Source of the DNA: Bradyrhizobium zhengyangense
GTDB lineage: Bacteria > Pseudomonadota > Alphaproteobacteria > Rhizobiales > Xanthobacteraceae
Direction: 5' to 3'
NCBI RefSeq assembly: GCF_022012435.1
Contig: NZ_JAKLUA010000004.1
Span: 248,001-312,000, forward strand
Length of the DNA: 64,000 nucleotides
Positions 42,402-50,444 of the stretch are shown here, piece by piece (the stretch's first letter is position 1; each line of letters opens with the position of its first letter). Position numbers and translations under genes: made by a program. The notes below the pieces were generated by a model. That model searched no databases, was not told where the DNA came from, and saw only the letters and a program-made list of their open reading frames with translations.

Positions 42402-43168
42402 TGACCTCCCGCGCGACGGCGCGCTTCGGCGGCCGCGGCCTGGGTGGTCTCGGCATCGGTGCCGAGATAGACCTCGATGACGCGCGGATCGCCCGCAACC
42501 GCGCTGGGCAGCCCCTCCGAGATCTTCTCGCCGTGGTCGAGCACCATGACGCGGTCGACGACGCGCATCAACACGCCCATGATGTGCTCGACCCAGATGA
42601 TGGTGATGCCGAGCTCATCGCGGATGTTGCGCAGCATGTCCGCCGCCTGGTCCATCTCGGCCTCGTCGAGGCCGCCGAGGCTTTCGTCTGCGAGCAGCAG
42701 CTTGGGCGCGGTGGCGAGCGCCTTCGCAAGTTCGAGCTTCTTCAAACCGGCCGCGCCGAGGCCGTCGACGCTGGCATGACGATCGGCCGGCAAGCCCACC
42801 ATCCTAAGCGAGCGCTCGGCCGCTTCCTCGGCCTTGACGCGGCTATGGCGACCCTGGCCATAGAAGCCGGCAAGGGCGACGTTCTCGAAAATGGAGAGGC
42901 GGCGAAACGGCCGCGGGATCTGGAAGGTGCGACCGACGCCGCTGTTGATGATCCGGTGCGGCGCGAGGCCCGCGATCTCCGAACCATCGAACAGGATCGA
43001 TCCGGCGCTCGGCGAAAGCGTGCCTGAGAGCATGTTGAAGATCGTGCTCTTGCCCGAGCCGTTGGGGCCGATCAGGCCGAGGATCTCGCCCTGCTCGACC
43101 CTGAACGACACGTTATTGACGGCGGTGAAGCCACCGAACCGCTTCACGAGCCCGCTGACCTCCAGCAC
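42398..43168 (-). CDS. Branched-chain amino acid-type ABC transporter ATP-binding protein (LivG-like)
   Basis: A 256-residue ATPase, the second of the pair. Walker A is GPNGSGKST, then GVGRTFQIPRPFRRLSIFEN as the Q-loop region typical of LivG, Walker B LLADESLGGLDEAE and the switch WVEHIMGVLMRVVD. The signature loop GLGAAGLKKLELAKAL lacks the usual LSGGQ, with AAGLKK instead, which is a notable deviation although LivG proteins often have variant signatures. It follows the binding-protein gene by 30 bases. Confidence 0.93.
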   Translation of the reverse strand: MLEVSGLVKRFGGFTAVNNVSFRVEQGEILGLIGPNGSGKSTIFNMLSGTLSPSAGSILFDGSEIAGLAPHRIINSGVGRTFQIPRPFRRLSIFENVALAGFYGQGRHSRVKAEEAAERSLRMVGLPADRHASVDGLGAAGLKKLELAKALATAPKLLLADESLGGLDEAEMDQAADMLRNIRDELGITIIWVEHIMGVLMRVVDRVMVLDHGEKISEGLPSAVAGDPRVIEVYLGTDAETTQAAAAEARRRAGGQ

Positions 43169-43198
43169 CGTCCCGCTCTCCTTGTCAAAAGTATTGCG

Positions 43199-44509
43199 CT
43201 ACTGGTTGCTGTAGGTGGTGCCCTTCGGCAGCGGCAGCACGGCTTCGCGCTGTGCCTGGCTCTTCGGCCAGACCACCGAGGACTTATCGTCGATATACTG
43301 GATCACGACCGGGAATGACCGTTCGTTCTGCCCCGCCATTGGCGTGCCCTCGCCAAAGAACTTGACGCCGAAGCCGAGCATGGTGCCGCCCTCTGGGATG
43401 TCGGTGTCGAGCGCAGCCTTGCGCAACGCCTCCGGATCAATCCCGCCATACTTCTTGATGGCGCGCGGCAGCACGTCATCCATGAAGACGTAGGTGTTGG
43501 ACGCACCGATGCCGACATGGGCGGAGCGGATGGCGACGCCGGGCCTGATCTTGTCGAACTCCTCGCCGATCATCTTGATGACGGGCGCAAGCTTCGGATC
43601 CATGGTCTTCTGGTTGGCGAGCCAGATCGAGATCGGATCGGTGTCGAAGAGATAGTTGGCGTCGGCGCCAAGGCCCTCTTTCAGCTTCTCATAGACCCCG
43701 TAGCCCGCGCCATGGCCGACGAGAGCCGCGAATTTCAGCCCCTGTTCGCGCGCCTGCCGCAGCAACAGGGTGATGTCGGGGTTGTAGCCGGTGTGGAAAA
43801 CGACATCGGGCTTGGCGCGCTTCAGTTTGGTCACCAGTGCCGACAGATCAGGCGCGGTGGCGGAATAACCTTCCTTCAGCACGACGTTGAAGCCCGCTTT
43901 CTTCGCGCCGGCCTCATTGCCCTTGGCAACGTCGACGCCATAGGCGCCGTCCTCGTGGACGATGGCGACACGCAGGTCGCTCGGCTCCTTGCCGAACTTC
44001 GCCTTGGCGTTCTGCGCGATGAAATCCATCGTCATCGTGCCGAACTGATCACCGCTCGCCTGCGGGCGGAAGACGTATTTGTAGTTCTTGTCGGCAACCA
44101 CGGCGGATGAGATGCAGGTCGTGATCCACATGAACTTCTTGAGCTGCTCGACGCGGGCGGCAACCGGCACGCATTGCGCCGAGGAGAAGAAGCCGAGCAC
44201 CATGTCGACCTTCTCCTGCTCGAGCAGGCGGACGGATTCGTTGATGGCGACGTCGGGCTTGCTCTGCGCGTCGGCGTAAACAGCCTCAACCTTGTAGCCC
44301 TCGACGCCGGTCTTGGTGAAATGGTCGAGGATGATCTTGGTGCCGAGATATTCGAGCTCGGAGCCGCCACCCGCAAGCGGGCCGGTCAGGTCGAAAATCA
44401 CGCCGATCTTGATTTTCTTGTCTTGAGCCTGGGCCGAAACGGTCAAGCCCATCGCTGCAATCGCGATCAACAGCCCACGTACCAAGCGGGCAGCCATGCG
44501 CAGGCGCAT
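43199..44509 (-). CDS. Branched-chain amino acid-type ABC substrate-binding protein
   Basis: A 436-residue Peripla_BP_6 protein with a Sec signal (LLIAIAAMGLTVSAQAQ). The mature part starts IKIGVIFDLTGPLAGGGSEL and contains a GFFSSAQCVPVAARVEQLKK lobe. It ends with VLPLPKGTTYSNQ, like the orphan homologue at 10.6-11.9 kb; the two are clear paralogues by these shared blocks. GGGAGG precedes the ATG. It opens the LivG-LivF-LivH-LivM-PPK2-patatin operon. The ligand may be an amino acid, amide or aromatic acid. Confidence 0.93.
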   Translation of the reverse strand: MRLRMAARLVRGLLIAIAAMGLTVSAQAQDKKIKIGVIFDLTGPLAGGGSELEYLGTKIILDHFTKTGVEGYKVEAVYADAQSKPDVAINESVRLLEQEKVDMVLGFFSSAQCVPVAARVEQLKKFMWITTCISSAVVADKNYKYVFRPQASGDQFGTMTMDFIAQNAKAKFGKEPSDLRVAIVHEDGAYGVDVAKGNEAGAKKAGFNVVLKEGYSATAPDLSALVTKLKRAKPDVVFHTGYNPDITLLLRQAREQGLKFAALVGHGAGYGVYEKLKEGLGADANYLFDTDPISIWLANQKTMDPKLAPVIKMIGEEFDKIRPGVAIRSAHVGIGASNTYVFMDDVLPRAIKKYGGIDPEALRKAALDTDIPEGGTMLGFGVKFFGEGTPMAGQNERSFPVVIQYIDDKSSVVWPKSQAQREAVLPLPKGTTYSNQ

Positions 44510-44601
44510 CTAAACCTCCCTGGACGATTGTGCATTGCAGTTTCTTGTTTTGCTTTTCGCCCATCACATGGGCTGCGTCGCGCGATGTCAAGCCTTGCGC
44601 T

Positions 44602-45306
44602 TCAGCGCGAGGTGAACTGCTGCGCGATAAAGGCCGTGACAAACCGCGGCATGGTGGGGGTGAGATCATCGATCCCGCGCACGAGATGAATGGCCGAAAG
44701 CTCCGGCTCAGCCTGGCGAGCCAGATTGGCTTCGATCCGCGCACGAGCCGCCTCCCCCGGCATGTCCAGGTTGAGGATCTGGATCATTGCAAGCGCGGTG
44801 CCGGTAACGACACAGTGCCAGTCGGCCTCGGCCGAGTAATCGGCAGGCGAGAGACCGGTCTCTTCCTGGAGTTCGCGGACGACGCTGCCGGGAATGTCGA
44901 GGGTGCCGTCCCTGACATCGTCGAGGTCGGGGGTACCCGACGCGAAATAGATGCGTCCGGCATTGGCCGTGTGATGTGCCATCTCGCCCATCACAAAGGC
45001 GCCATCGGAGGTGCGCAGCGCCCCCATGCCGAAGCCGTTGAACACGGCAGGGTCGGGAAAGCCCCAGTCGCGCCAGGCCAGGAAGCTCGCGAAATCCGTC
45101 TCGAAATAGGTCGCCGAGAGATGACCGTCCGTGAATAAGGCATCGCGCCCGAGCAAAACCCGGCCGTTCCAGAGCTTCGGCCGCGCGCGCTGCTGCTCGG
45201 CGAAGTGCGCGGTGATCTCATCCCGCCGTTCCTCGGCAAACGGCCAGACGACGGGGTGCACGGCAAGATCAAGCGTCGTGACGCGATGAATGGAGGGTGA
45301 CGTCAT
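44602..45306 (-). CDS. Nudix hydrolase-like protein
   Basis: A 234-residue protein whose centre has the Nudix core GSVVRELQEETGLSPADY, giving RExxEExG, the metal-binding heart of the family. The usual GX5E lead is not conserved (IPGS replaces it). The N-terminal 100 residues, with GRVLLGRD and ATYFETDFASFLAWRDWGFP, match the longer Nudix proteins that act on nucleoside diphosphate derivatives of unknown type. It is followed by a 92-base gap before the Liv-type binding-protein gene and may be in the same operon. The substrate is unknown. Confidence 0.85.
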   Translation of the reverse strand: MTSPSIHRVTTLDLAVHPVVWPFAEERRDEITAHFAEQQRARPKLWNGRVLLGRDALFTDGHLSATYFETDFASFLAWRDWGFPDPAVFNGFGMGALRTSDGAFVMGEMAHHTANAGRIYFASGTPDLDDVRDGTLDIPGSVVRELQEETGLSPADYSAEADWHCVVTGTALAMIQILNLDMPGEAARARIEANLARQAEPELSAIHLVRGIDDLTPTMPRFVTAFIAQQFTSR

Positions 45307-45335
45307 GACGCCTGATTACCAAGCTTTCGCGTCAG

Positions 45336-46361
45336 TTATTTGGCGCTGCCCGTGGTCTTCTTCGCCTGTTCGACAAATTTGTTCGTAAATGTCTTGCTGA
45401 CGTCGATCTTGGCGTTCGCGACCTCGGGCGAGCCGACGCTGAACACCGCGAGCACGGCGTCTGCGCCCTTCGGGTCCATCTTGCCGGTCTCGGAGAACAT
45501 CGGGATCGTGTTCTTCAGCGCGGCGAGATAGAGGCCCTTGTTCTTGCCAACCATCTCCTCCGGCATCTTCGCCATGATTTCCTCGGGCGAGTGCGAATGG
45601 ATCCAGGCGAGCGTCGACAGCATCGCGTTGGTGAGCGCCTGCACCTCCTTCTCGTGGCCAGCGACCCAAGCCGCCGTCGAGTACAAGGCGCCACCCGGAT
45701 ATTCGCCGCCGAAGGTCTCGAGCGTGTCCTTTTGCGTCCGGGTGTCGCTGAGGATACGCAGGTCCGGATGGCTGCCCTTGAGCACGGTGACCGAGGGATC
45801 GAGCATGACTGCGGCGTCGATCTGCCCCTGCTCCATGGCAGCCACCGCGGTGGCGCCGAGGCCGACGCCGATCACGGCGGTGCCGGCGGGATCGATCCCA
45901 TTCTTCTTCAGAAGATATTTCAGGAAGAAATCGGTGGAGGAGCCGGGCGCACTGACCCCGACCTTCTTGCCGGCAAGATCCTTGATCGACTTGATGTCCG
46001 CCGTGTGCGAGGGCGCAACGACCAGCACGAGGCCCGGATAGCGGTCATAGACCACGAACGCCTGCAGCTCCTGCTTCTTGGCCGCCAGGTTGACGCAATG
46101 GTCGAAATAACCCGAAACGACGTCCGCGCTGCCGCCGAGCACGGCCTTGAGCGCGTCCGAGCCGCCCTTGAGGTCAACGAGGTCGACATTGAGGCCGGCC
46201 TTCTCGTACTCGCCAAGCTGCTTGGCCAGCACCGTCGGCAGATAGCACAGGCAGGCGCCGCCGCCGACCGCAACCGTGATTTTGGTTTGCGCTGCGGCAA
46301 GCGAGGTGGTGAGCGTCAGCGCAAGCAGCGCGCCCGCGAGCCTCGCAATCGTGTTCTTCAT
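45336..46361 (-). CDS. SsuA/TauA-like ABC substrate-binding protein (NMT1 family)
   Basis: A 341-residue exported binding protein with signal LAGALLALTLTTSLAAAQ. ITVAVGGGACLCYLPTVLAK begins the type II fold; the adjacent Cys pair and the downstream LVDLKGGSDALKAVLGGSAD are characteristic of the NMT1/SsuA class. LAGKKVGVSAPGSSTDFFLK is the domain-swap region. No permease adjoins; the nearest partner genes are the SsuBC-like pair at 50.4-52.0 kb, same strand but separated by four unrelated genes. The likely ligand is a sulfonate, aromatic acid or nitrogen compound. Confidence 0.9.
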   Translation of the reverse strand: MKNTIARLAGALLALTLTTSLAAAQTKITVAVGGGACLCYLPTVLAKQLGEYEKAGLNVDLVDLKGGSDALKAVLGGSADVVSGYFDHCVNLAAKKQELQAFVVYDRYPGLVLVVAPSHTADIKSIKDLAGKKVGVSAPGSSTDFFLKYLLKKNGIDPAGTAVIGVGLGATAVAAMEQGQIDAAVMLDPSVTVLKGSHPDLRILSDTRTQKDTLETFGGEYPGGALYSTAAWVAGHEKEVQALTNAMLSTLAWIHSHSPEEIMAKMPEEMVGKNKGLYLAALKNTIPMFSETGKMDPKGADAVLAVFSVGSPEVANAKIDVSKTFTNKFVEQAKKTTGSAK

Positions 46362-46498
46362 TGGTTTCCTCCGTTCGGCTGGCGGCACCATAGAGCAGCA
46401 GGGCTGGCTTGAGAAGGACGCCCAACTGCACTGGCCATCAGCCTTTTGGCGCAATAGCATGCGCCCACAACAACAATCTATGATGGGGAGGATCATCC

Positions 46499-46948
46499 AT
46501 GAATCGCCTTGTTGCCGGGCTGTCGATCACCGCCGCCTTCGTCGCCGGATGCAGCGCGACCTATTTGCTTGGGCCCGCGCTGGCCGCCGAAAACATCACA
46601 GCGCAGATCATCCACACCGGCGAGATGGAAGGAGATGCACTGGGCCCCGCCAACCAGGTCGGATACCGCTCCAAGACGTTCATGACCGCGGATGGCTCGA
46701 CCGTGTCGATCCAGGTCGGCAATGTGCCGAAGCACCTGCATCCCAACACCAATGAGATCCAGTACATTCTTGATGGCACCGGGACGATCTGGCTCGGCGA
46801 CAAGGAAGTGACGGTGAAGCCGGGCGACCTCGTCATCATCCCCAAGGGCACGCCGCATGGCGGCACCAAGCCAATCAGCGGCCAGGTCAAGGCGATCGCG
46901 ATCAAGACGCCGCCGCAGGCGCCTGACGACGTCAAGCTGCTGGATTGA
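46499..46948 (+). CDS. Exported cupin-domain protein
   Basis: A 149-residue cupin with an N-terminal signal whose AGC at residues 16-18 may be a lipobox. The two cupin motifs are PKHLHPNTNEIQYILDGTG with two His and the metal-binding Glu, and KPGDLVIIPKGTPHGGTKPI with the second His. GGGGAGGATC is a good ribosome site. It is divergent from the SsuA-like gene and convergent with the anti-sigma gene. The enzyme activity, if any, is not predictable. Confidence 0.87.
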   Translation: MNRLVAGLSITAAFVAGCSATYLLGPALAAENITAQIIHTGEMEGDALGPANQVGYRSKTFMTADGSTVSIQVGNVPKHLHPNTNEIQYILDGTGTIWLGDKEVTVKPGDLVIIPKGTPHGGTKPISGQVKAIAIKTPPQAPDDVKLLD

Positions 46949-46998
46949 GGTTGCGCGATCCGGGCTCGCGCCAGCGCGCGGGCCCCTTTTTACGAAAG

Positions 46999-47772
46999 CT
47001 AGATCGGGCCTGCCTGCTTCCGGATTTCGTTCGCGATCGGCTTGAGGATCTCCCCCGAAAGCTGGCCGACGAGCGTATAGCCCATGCCACGGTCCGCCCA
47101 CGCGAAGCCCGCGACGTCGCCGGCCACGTGCGGAAGCATCGGCGTGTCCCGACCACCGCTGCTCATTGGACGTGTCAGCACGACGAGACGGTCGCCCCGA
47201 TCGTCGTCATACATGAACATCGCGGCCGGGCCGTGCGACGTTGCAACCAGGCGTCCGCCCATCAGCCGATAGCCTGACACCGAGAGGTCCGGCACCTTGA
47301 TCGGCTGCTGCAGCCGGTTGGAGACCCACCGCGTGAGCTCAGCACTGTCGGAGGCCCGTATCTCGACCGGCCGGACACGGTCCGGTGCATAGACGTTGTA
47401 GGAGTAAGCGGCCTCCTGAGCCAACGACGACAGCCCATTCGATCCCTCCTGGAGCAGGCTACGCATGGACCAGCCGCCGACAGCGCCGATACCGAGGAGC
47501 AAGACCGCCGCAATCGCACCCCACCCCCGCACAGGACGCCGCGCCCGATTCTCGATGATGCGCGACAAATTCAGCTCCGCCGGCAAAGGCTCGTCGGCAA
47601 TTGAGGCGAGCGCGCCCCGCAATTGTTCGCGCTGGGTAGTGAAGGCCGCGACGCGCCCGGCGACATCAGGATGATCGTCGAGATAGGATGCGACCTCCGC
47701 GCGACGCTCGGGCTCGAGCGCCTGGTCCACATAGGCGTGAAGATCATCCTCAGTGATCGGCCGCTGGCTCAT
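46999..47772 (-). CDS. Anti-sigma factor, transmembrane
   Basis: A 257-residue anti-sigma protein. The N-terminal 80 residues have the compact helical TEDDLHAYVDQALEPERRAE and VAGRVAAFTTQREQL pattern of the zinc-dependent anti-sigma family but lack the Cys and His zinc residues. One transmembrane helix (about 83-101, GWGAIAAVLLLGIGAVGGW) leads to a periplasmic domain of 150 residues with VVLTRPMSSGGRD. It overlaps the sigma gene by four bases, so translation is coupled. Its domain probably senses a periplasmic signal and holds the sigma factor. Confidence 0.88.
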   Translation of the reverse strand: MSQRPITEDDLHAYVDQALEPERRAEVASYLDDHPDVAGRVAAFTTQREQLRGALASIADEPLPAELNLSRIIENRARRPVRGWGAIAAVLLLGIGAVGGWSMRSLLQEGSNGLSSLAQEAAYSYNVYAPDRVRPVEIRASDSAELTRWVSNRLQQPIKVPDLSVSGYRLMGGRLVATSHGPAAMFMYDDDRGDRLVVLTRPMSSGGRDTPMLPHVAGDVAGFAWADRGMGYTLVGQLSGEILKPIANEIRKQAGPI

Positions 47773-48287
47773 TTCACGCTCCGCAATGCCACGACATTTC
47801 CTGGCGCCACGCCATCCATCTCCTGCTGCAGCCTCTCCCGCGCGCGCGACAGTCGCGACATCACGGTGCCGATGGGAACGTTGAGGACCGCTGCAGCATC
47901 CGCGTAGGAGAGATCCTCGACCGCAACGAGCAGCAAGACGGCCCGCTGCTCTTCCGGCAGCCTCGCAAGCTTGCCCAGAACATCCTGATAGATAAGCCTT
48001 TGCTCCTGCCCGGCCGCGCTGACGAGTTCCTGCTCGCCTGCTTCGTCGATCGGCATATGTCTGCCCCGCGCTATCGCCTGGCGGAATTGCGTGACCGCCA
48101 GATTGTGGAGGATGGTGAACAGCCAGGCGCGCACGCTGCCGTCACGCCGTTGATGCCATCGGCTGACGGCGCGCTCCAGGCAATCCTGGACCAGATCATC
48201 GGCCGCCGCGCGGTCGCGCATCAGCGCGCGCGCATAGCGGCGGAGCGCGGGGATCAGCGGTTCGACCTGAACCAGCATGTCCTTCAT
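47769..48287 (-). CDS. ECF RNA polymerase sigma factor
   Basis: A 172-residue ECF (group IV) sigma factor. Region 2 is YARALMRDRAAADDLVQDCL and RAWLFTILHNLAVTQFRQ, binding the -10 element and the core polymerase. Region 4 is LPEEQRAVLLLVAVEDLSYA then VPIGTVMSRLSRARERL, the -35-binding helix-turn-helix. Start MKDMLVQV is the last convincing Met; upstream frame is non-coding. It is the third gene of the DUF305-propeller-sigma-anti-sigma unit, and probably autoregulates it. Confidence 0.92.
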   Translation of the reverse strand: MKDMLVQVEPLIPALRRYARALMRDRAAADDLVQDCLERAVSRWHQRRDGSVRAWLFTILHNLAVTQFRQAIARGRHMPIDEAGEQELVSAAGQEQRLIYQDVLGKLARLPEEQRAVLLLVAVEDLSYADAAAVLNVPIGTVMSRLSRARERLQQEMDGVAPGNVVALRSVK

Positions 48288-48327
48288 GATGCGCTCCGCC
48301 TGCTCTCCATCGCCGTTCGGCTGGACG

Positions 48328-49797
48328 TCATTGCGCCTCGATCTGGACGGCATCCCCGGGCATCGCCGCGTCGCCGGAGGCAATCACGAGATAGCGCCTC
48401 GCGGGGGCAGCAGAACGGTCGACAATCTGCCGGATCGGGCCGGCCGCATTGACGATAGCCGATCCGGCCGGGTTGGTCATGAATGCCGCCAGAGGCTGCA
48501 ATTTACCACTTCCGTCGCCATGGTCCGCCAGCGCAAGCACATATTTCTGCTTGGGCTGAAGTCCTGTCACCGAGGCTTGCAACACCTGAATCAACCCCTG
48601 ATCGAACAGCGACACGCTGGTCGCCGTCTTGCCATCCTTGGTGCCATCCTTCGGCATGAGCGCAAGATGAGCAACCTGGCCGGCAACGCCGAGTGCCTGT
48701 AAGTTCTCGCGGTCATCCGGATTAGGTGCGGCGTTTGGGACATAGGCGATTGCTTGCGGCGCCTGGCCGATGGGGACGTTGGCAACGACCTTGTTGGTCG
48801 TAGTATCGATGACTGCAAGCGCGTCGGCGTTCTCCAATCCCACATAGACGCGAGTGCCGTCGCCGGACGGCCAGACGCCGTGCGGGAGATCGCCGACGGG
48901 AATCGTCGCGACCTGCGAGAAATCGTCGGTGCGGAACACTTTCACCTCGTTCAAACCGCCGATTGTGACGTAGGCGAACGTGCCCTGGGCGGTGTGCGCG
49001 AAGTTGACGTGATTGGTGATCGGCCCGGTGTCGATCGTCTTGATCGGGTTGAACGGCGGCTTGGCGTTGAAAACCTGGGTCCGGCCGACATCCTTCAGCG
49101 TGAACCAGACCTGGCTGCCATCCGGCGTCGCCGCGATGTTCGGGCAGAACGGGCTCTCCTGCTTCACCGTGGCGATGATCTTGTGCTCGGCGACCGATAC
49201 GACATCGGTCTCGGGATTGAAGGACGAGCAGATGTAACCGTACTTGCCGTCGGGTGAGAAGATCTGCATGCCCGGCCCGTTCGGGGTCGTGATGCGGGTT
49301 TTCTCTTCAAAGCTCCCGGGGTCGATGACGGAGATGTAGTTCTCACCGCGCACGGTGACCCAGACCTCCTTGCCATCGGGCGTAAAGAATGCCTCGTGCG
49401 GCGATCGTCCGACGTAGGTGATGTGCTTCACCGCGTTGGTCGCGGTGTCGATGAACGTCACCGAGTTCGAGCCGATCGAAACCACGGCGAGTGTCTTGTG
49501 ATCGGGCGAGAAGCCCATGCCGTGCACAAGCACCTGGCCCTTGTAGAGCGGGCTGAAATTGCTGGGCTGTGGGTCGCCCAGACGGATCACACCAAGCAGC
49601 TTGTTGTCGGCGGGGTCGGTGACGGAGACCGTATTCGAGAACTGTTCTGCCGCGTAGACGCGGTCGTGGTGGCTAATCGGGATATCGGGAGCCGACAATC
49701 CGCCCGGCGCCTGTCCTGCCCGTGCGAGCGAACCCGTCGCGAGCATGGTGGCCGCCAGAAGAACGCTCTTCCCGATCGTGTTTCTTAAACTCGTCAT
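48328..49797 (-). CDS. Exported YVTN-type beta-propeller protein
   Basis: A 489-residue secreted protein with a Sec signal (VLLAATMLATGSLARA). At least seven repeats of the YVTN kind follow, such as RVYAAEQFSNTVSVTDPADN, KEVWVTVRGENYISVIDPGS, TFAYVTIGGLNEVKVFRTDD and TRVYVGLENADALAVIDTTT. The last 110 residues form an extra beta domain. Similar propellers bind redox partners or metal-containing proteins. Its gene starts 9 bases after the DUF305 gene and precedes the sigma gene by 40 bases, which points to one regulon. No catalytic residue is evident. Confidence 0.9.
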   Translation of the reverse strand: MTSLRNTIGKSVLLAATMLATGSLARAGQAPGGLSAPDIPISHHDRVYAAEQFSNTVSVTDPADNKLLGVIRLGDPQPSNFSPLYKGQVLVHGMGFSPDHKTLAVVSIGSNSVTFIDTATNAVKHITYVGRSPHEAFFTPDGKEVWVTVRGENYISVIDPGSFEEKTRITTPNGPGMQIFSPDGKYGYICSSFNPETDVVSVAEHKIIATVKQESPFCPNIAATPDGSQVWFTLKDVGRTQVFNAKPPFNPIKTIDTGPITNHVNFAHTAQGTFAYVTIGGLNEVKVFRTDDFSQVATIPVGDLPHGVWPSGDGTRVYVGLENADALAVIDTTTNKVVANVPIGQAPQAIAYVPNAAPNPDDRENLQALGVAGQVAHLALMPKDGTKDGKTATSVSLFDQGLIQVLQASVTGLQPKQKYVLALADHGDGSGKLQPLAAFMTNPAGSAIVNAAGPIRQIVDRSAAPARRYLVIASGDAAMPGDAVQIEAQ

Positions 49798-49806
49798 GCG
49801 TGGCTC

Positions 49807-50343
49807 CTATTTCTTCATTCCGGCAGACATATCCATCTGCATGCTGGGATGGTGATGGACGTCGGCGACTGGAACGGATTGCGACTGAGTCGGCGCAGGC
49901 GTCGTGTCCGTCGCGGGCTCACCGATCGCGAGCTTCATGGCCGCGATCTCCTGCATCTGGTCGACGATGATTTCCTGAGCGATGCGCCGCAACTGCTCGT
50001 TCTTGCCGTAACGCAGCTCGATCACCGCCATGTCGATCGCGCCCTGATGATGCGGATTCATCATCGCGACGAAGTCGCGATCGATGTCGCCGGTCGGCTT
50101 GGCGGCCATGTCGTTCATCATCTTGGTCATGGCGGCGTCGTTCTCCTGCAGGAACGCACTTTCCTCTGCGCTCAGGGCAGCCTGTGGAGCGGCCGGGTGC
50201 GCTTCATGGGCGAACACCAGCGGAGGCACCGCGAAAGCGACAAGGATACGCGCGGCAAACAGCGTCGTGCCAAGACCGGGCCTTGGCCATCGGCATCTGC
50301 TTGCGAGCGCCGCAGCGACGCGGTGAAACGGGGACGGGTGCAT
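49807..50343 (-). CDS. DUF305 protein with His/Met-rich tail
   Basis: A 178-residue exported protein. A membrane-spanning signal (FAARILVAFAVPPLVFAHEA) leads to the DUF305 domain with MMNPHHQGAIDMA at 94-106 and EIIVDQMQEIAAM at 124-136. The C-terminus has His163-165 in VHHHPSMQMDMSAGMKK and four Met, a copper-binding style. Start chosen at the ATG with GGGAG upstream. It opens the propeller-sigma-anti-sigma operon. A role in periplasmic metal (copper or silver) handling is inferred from the tail and from DUF305 context in other genomes. Confidence 0.88.
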   Translation of the reverse strand: MHPSPFHRVAAALASRCRWPRPGLGTTLFAARILVAFAVPPLVFAHEAHPAAPQAALSAEESAFLQENDAAMTKMMNDMAAKPTGDIDRDFVAMMNPHHQGAIDMAVIELRYGKNEQLRRIAQEIIVDQMQEIAAMKLAIGEPATDTTPAPTQSQSVPVADVHHHPSMQMDMSAGMKK

Positions 50344-50351
50344 CCAAAACT

Positions 50352-50373
50352 CCCATGCAGGCGGTTGCATGGG
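50352..50373 (-). promoter_or_regulatory. CCCATGCA-N6-TGCATGGG hairpin in the DUF305 leader
   Basis: An eight-base perfect inverted repeat with a six-base loop lies just before the DUF305 ribosome site, between it and the candidate -10 element. It could be an operator or an RNA hairpin affecting translation. Confidence 0.5.
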
Positions 50374-50378
50374 GGTAT

Positions 50379-50403
50379 GACGCGTGGCCGTGCGTTCTAT
50401 TCC
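50379..50403 (-). promoter_or_regulatory. Candidate ECF-type promoter of the DUF305-sigma operon
   Basis: On the minus strand, GGAATA (50398-50403) is followed after 15 bases by CGTC (50379-50382) and CATA. The pair resembles the GGAA(-35) and CGTC(-10) elements of ECF promoters; the spacer is a base or so shorter than usual. The start would lie about 30 bases upstream of the ATG, so the encoded sigma factor may drive its own operon. Confidence 0.35.
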
Positions 50404-50444
50404 GACCGGCCAATCACATAAATGTCAGCAGTCAGGCGAGGCGG

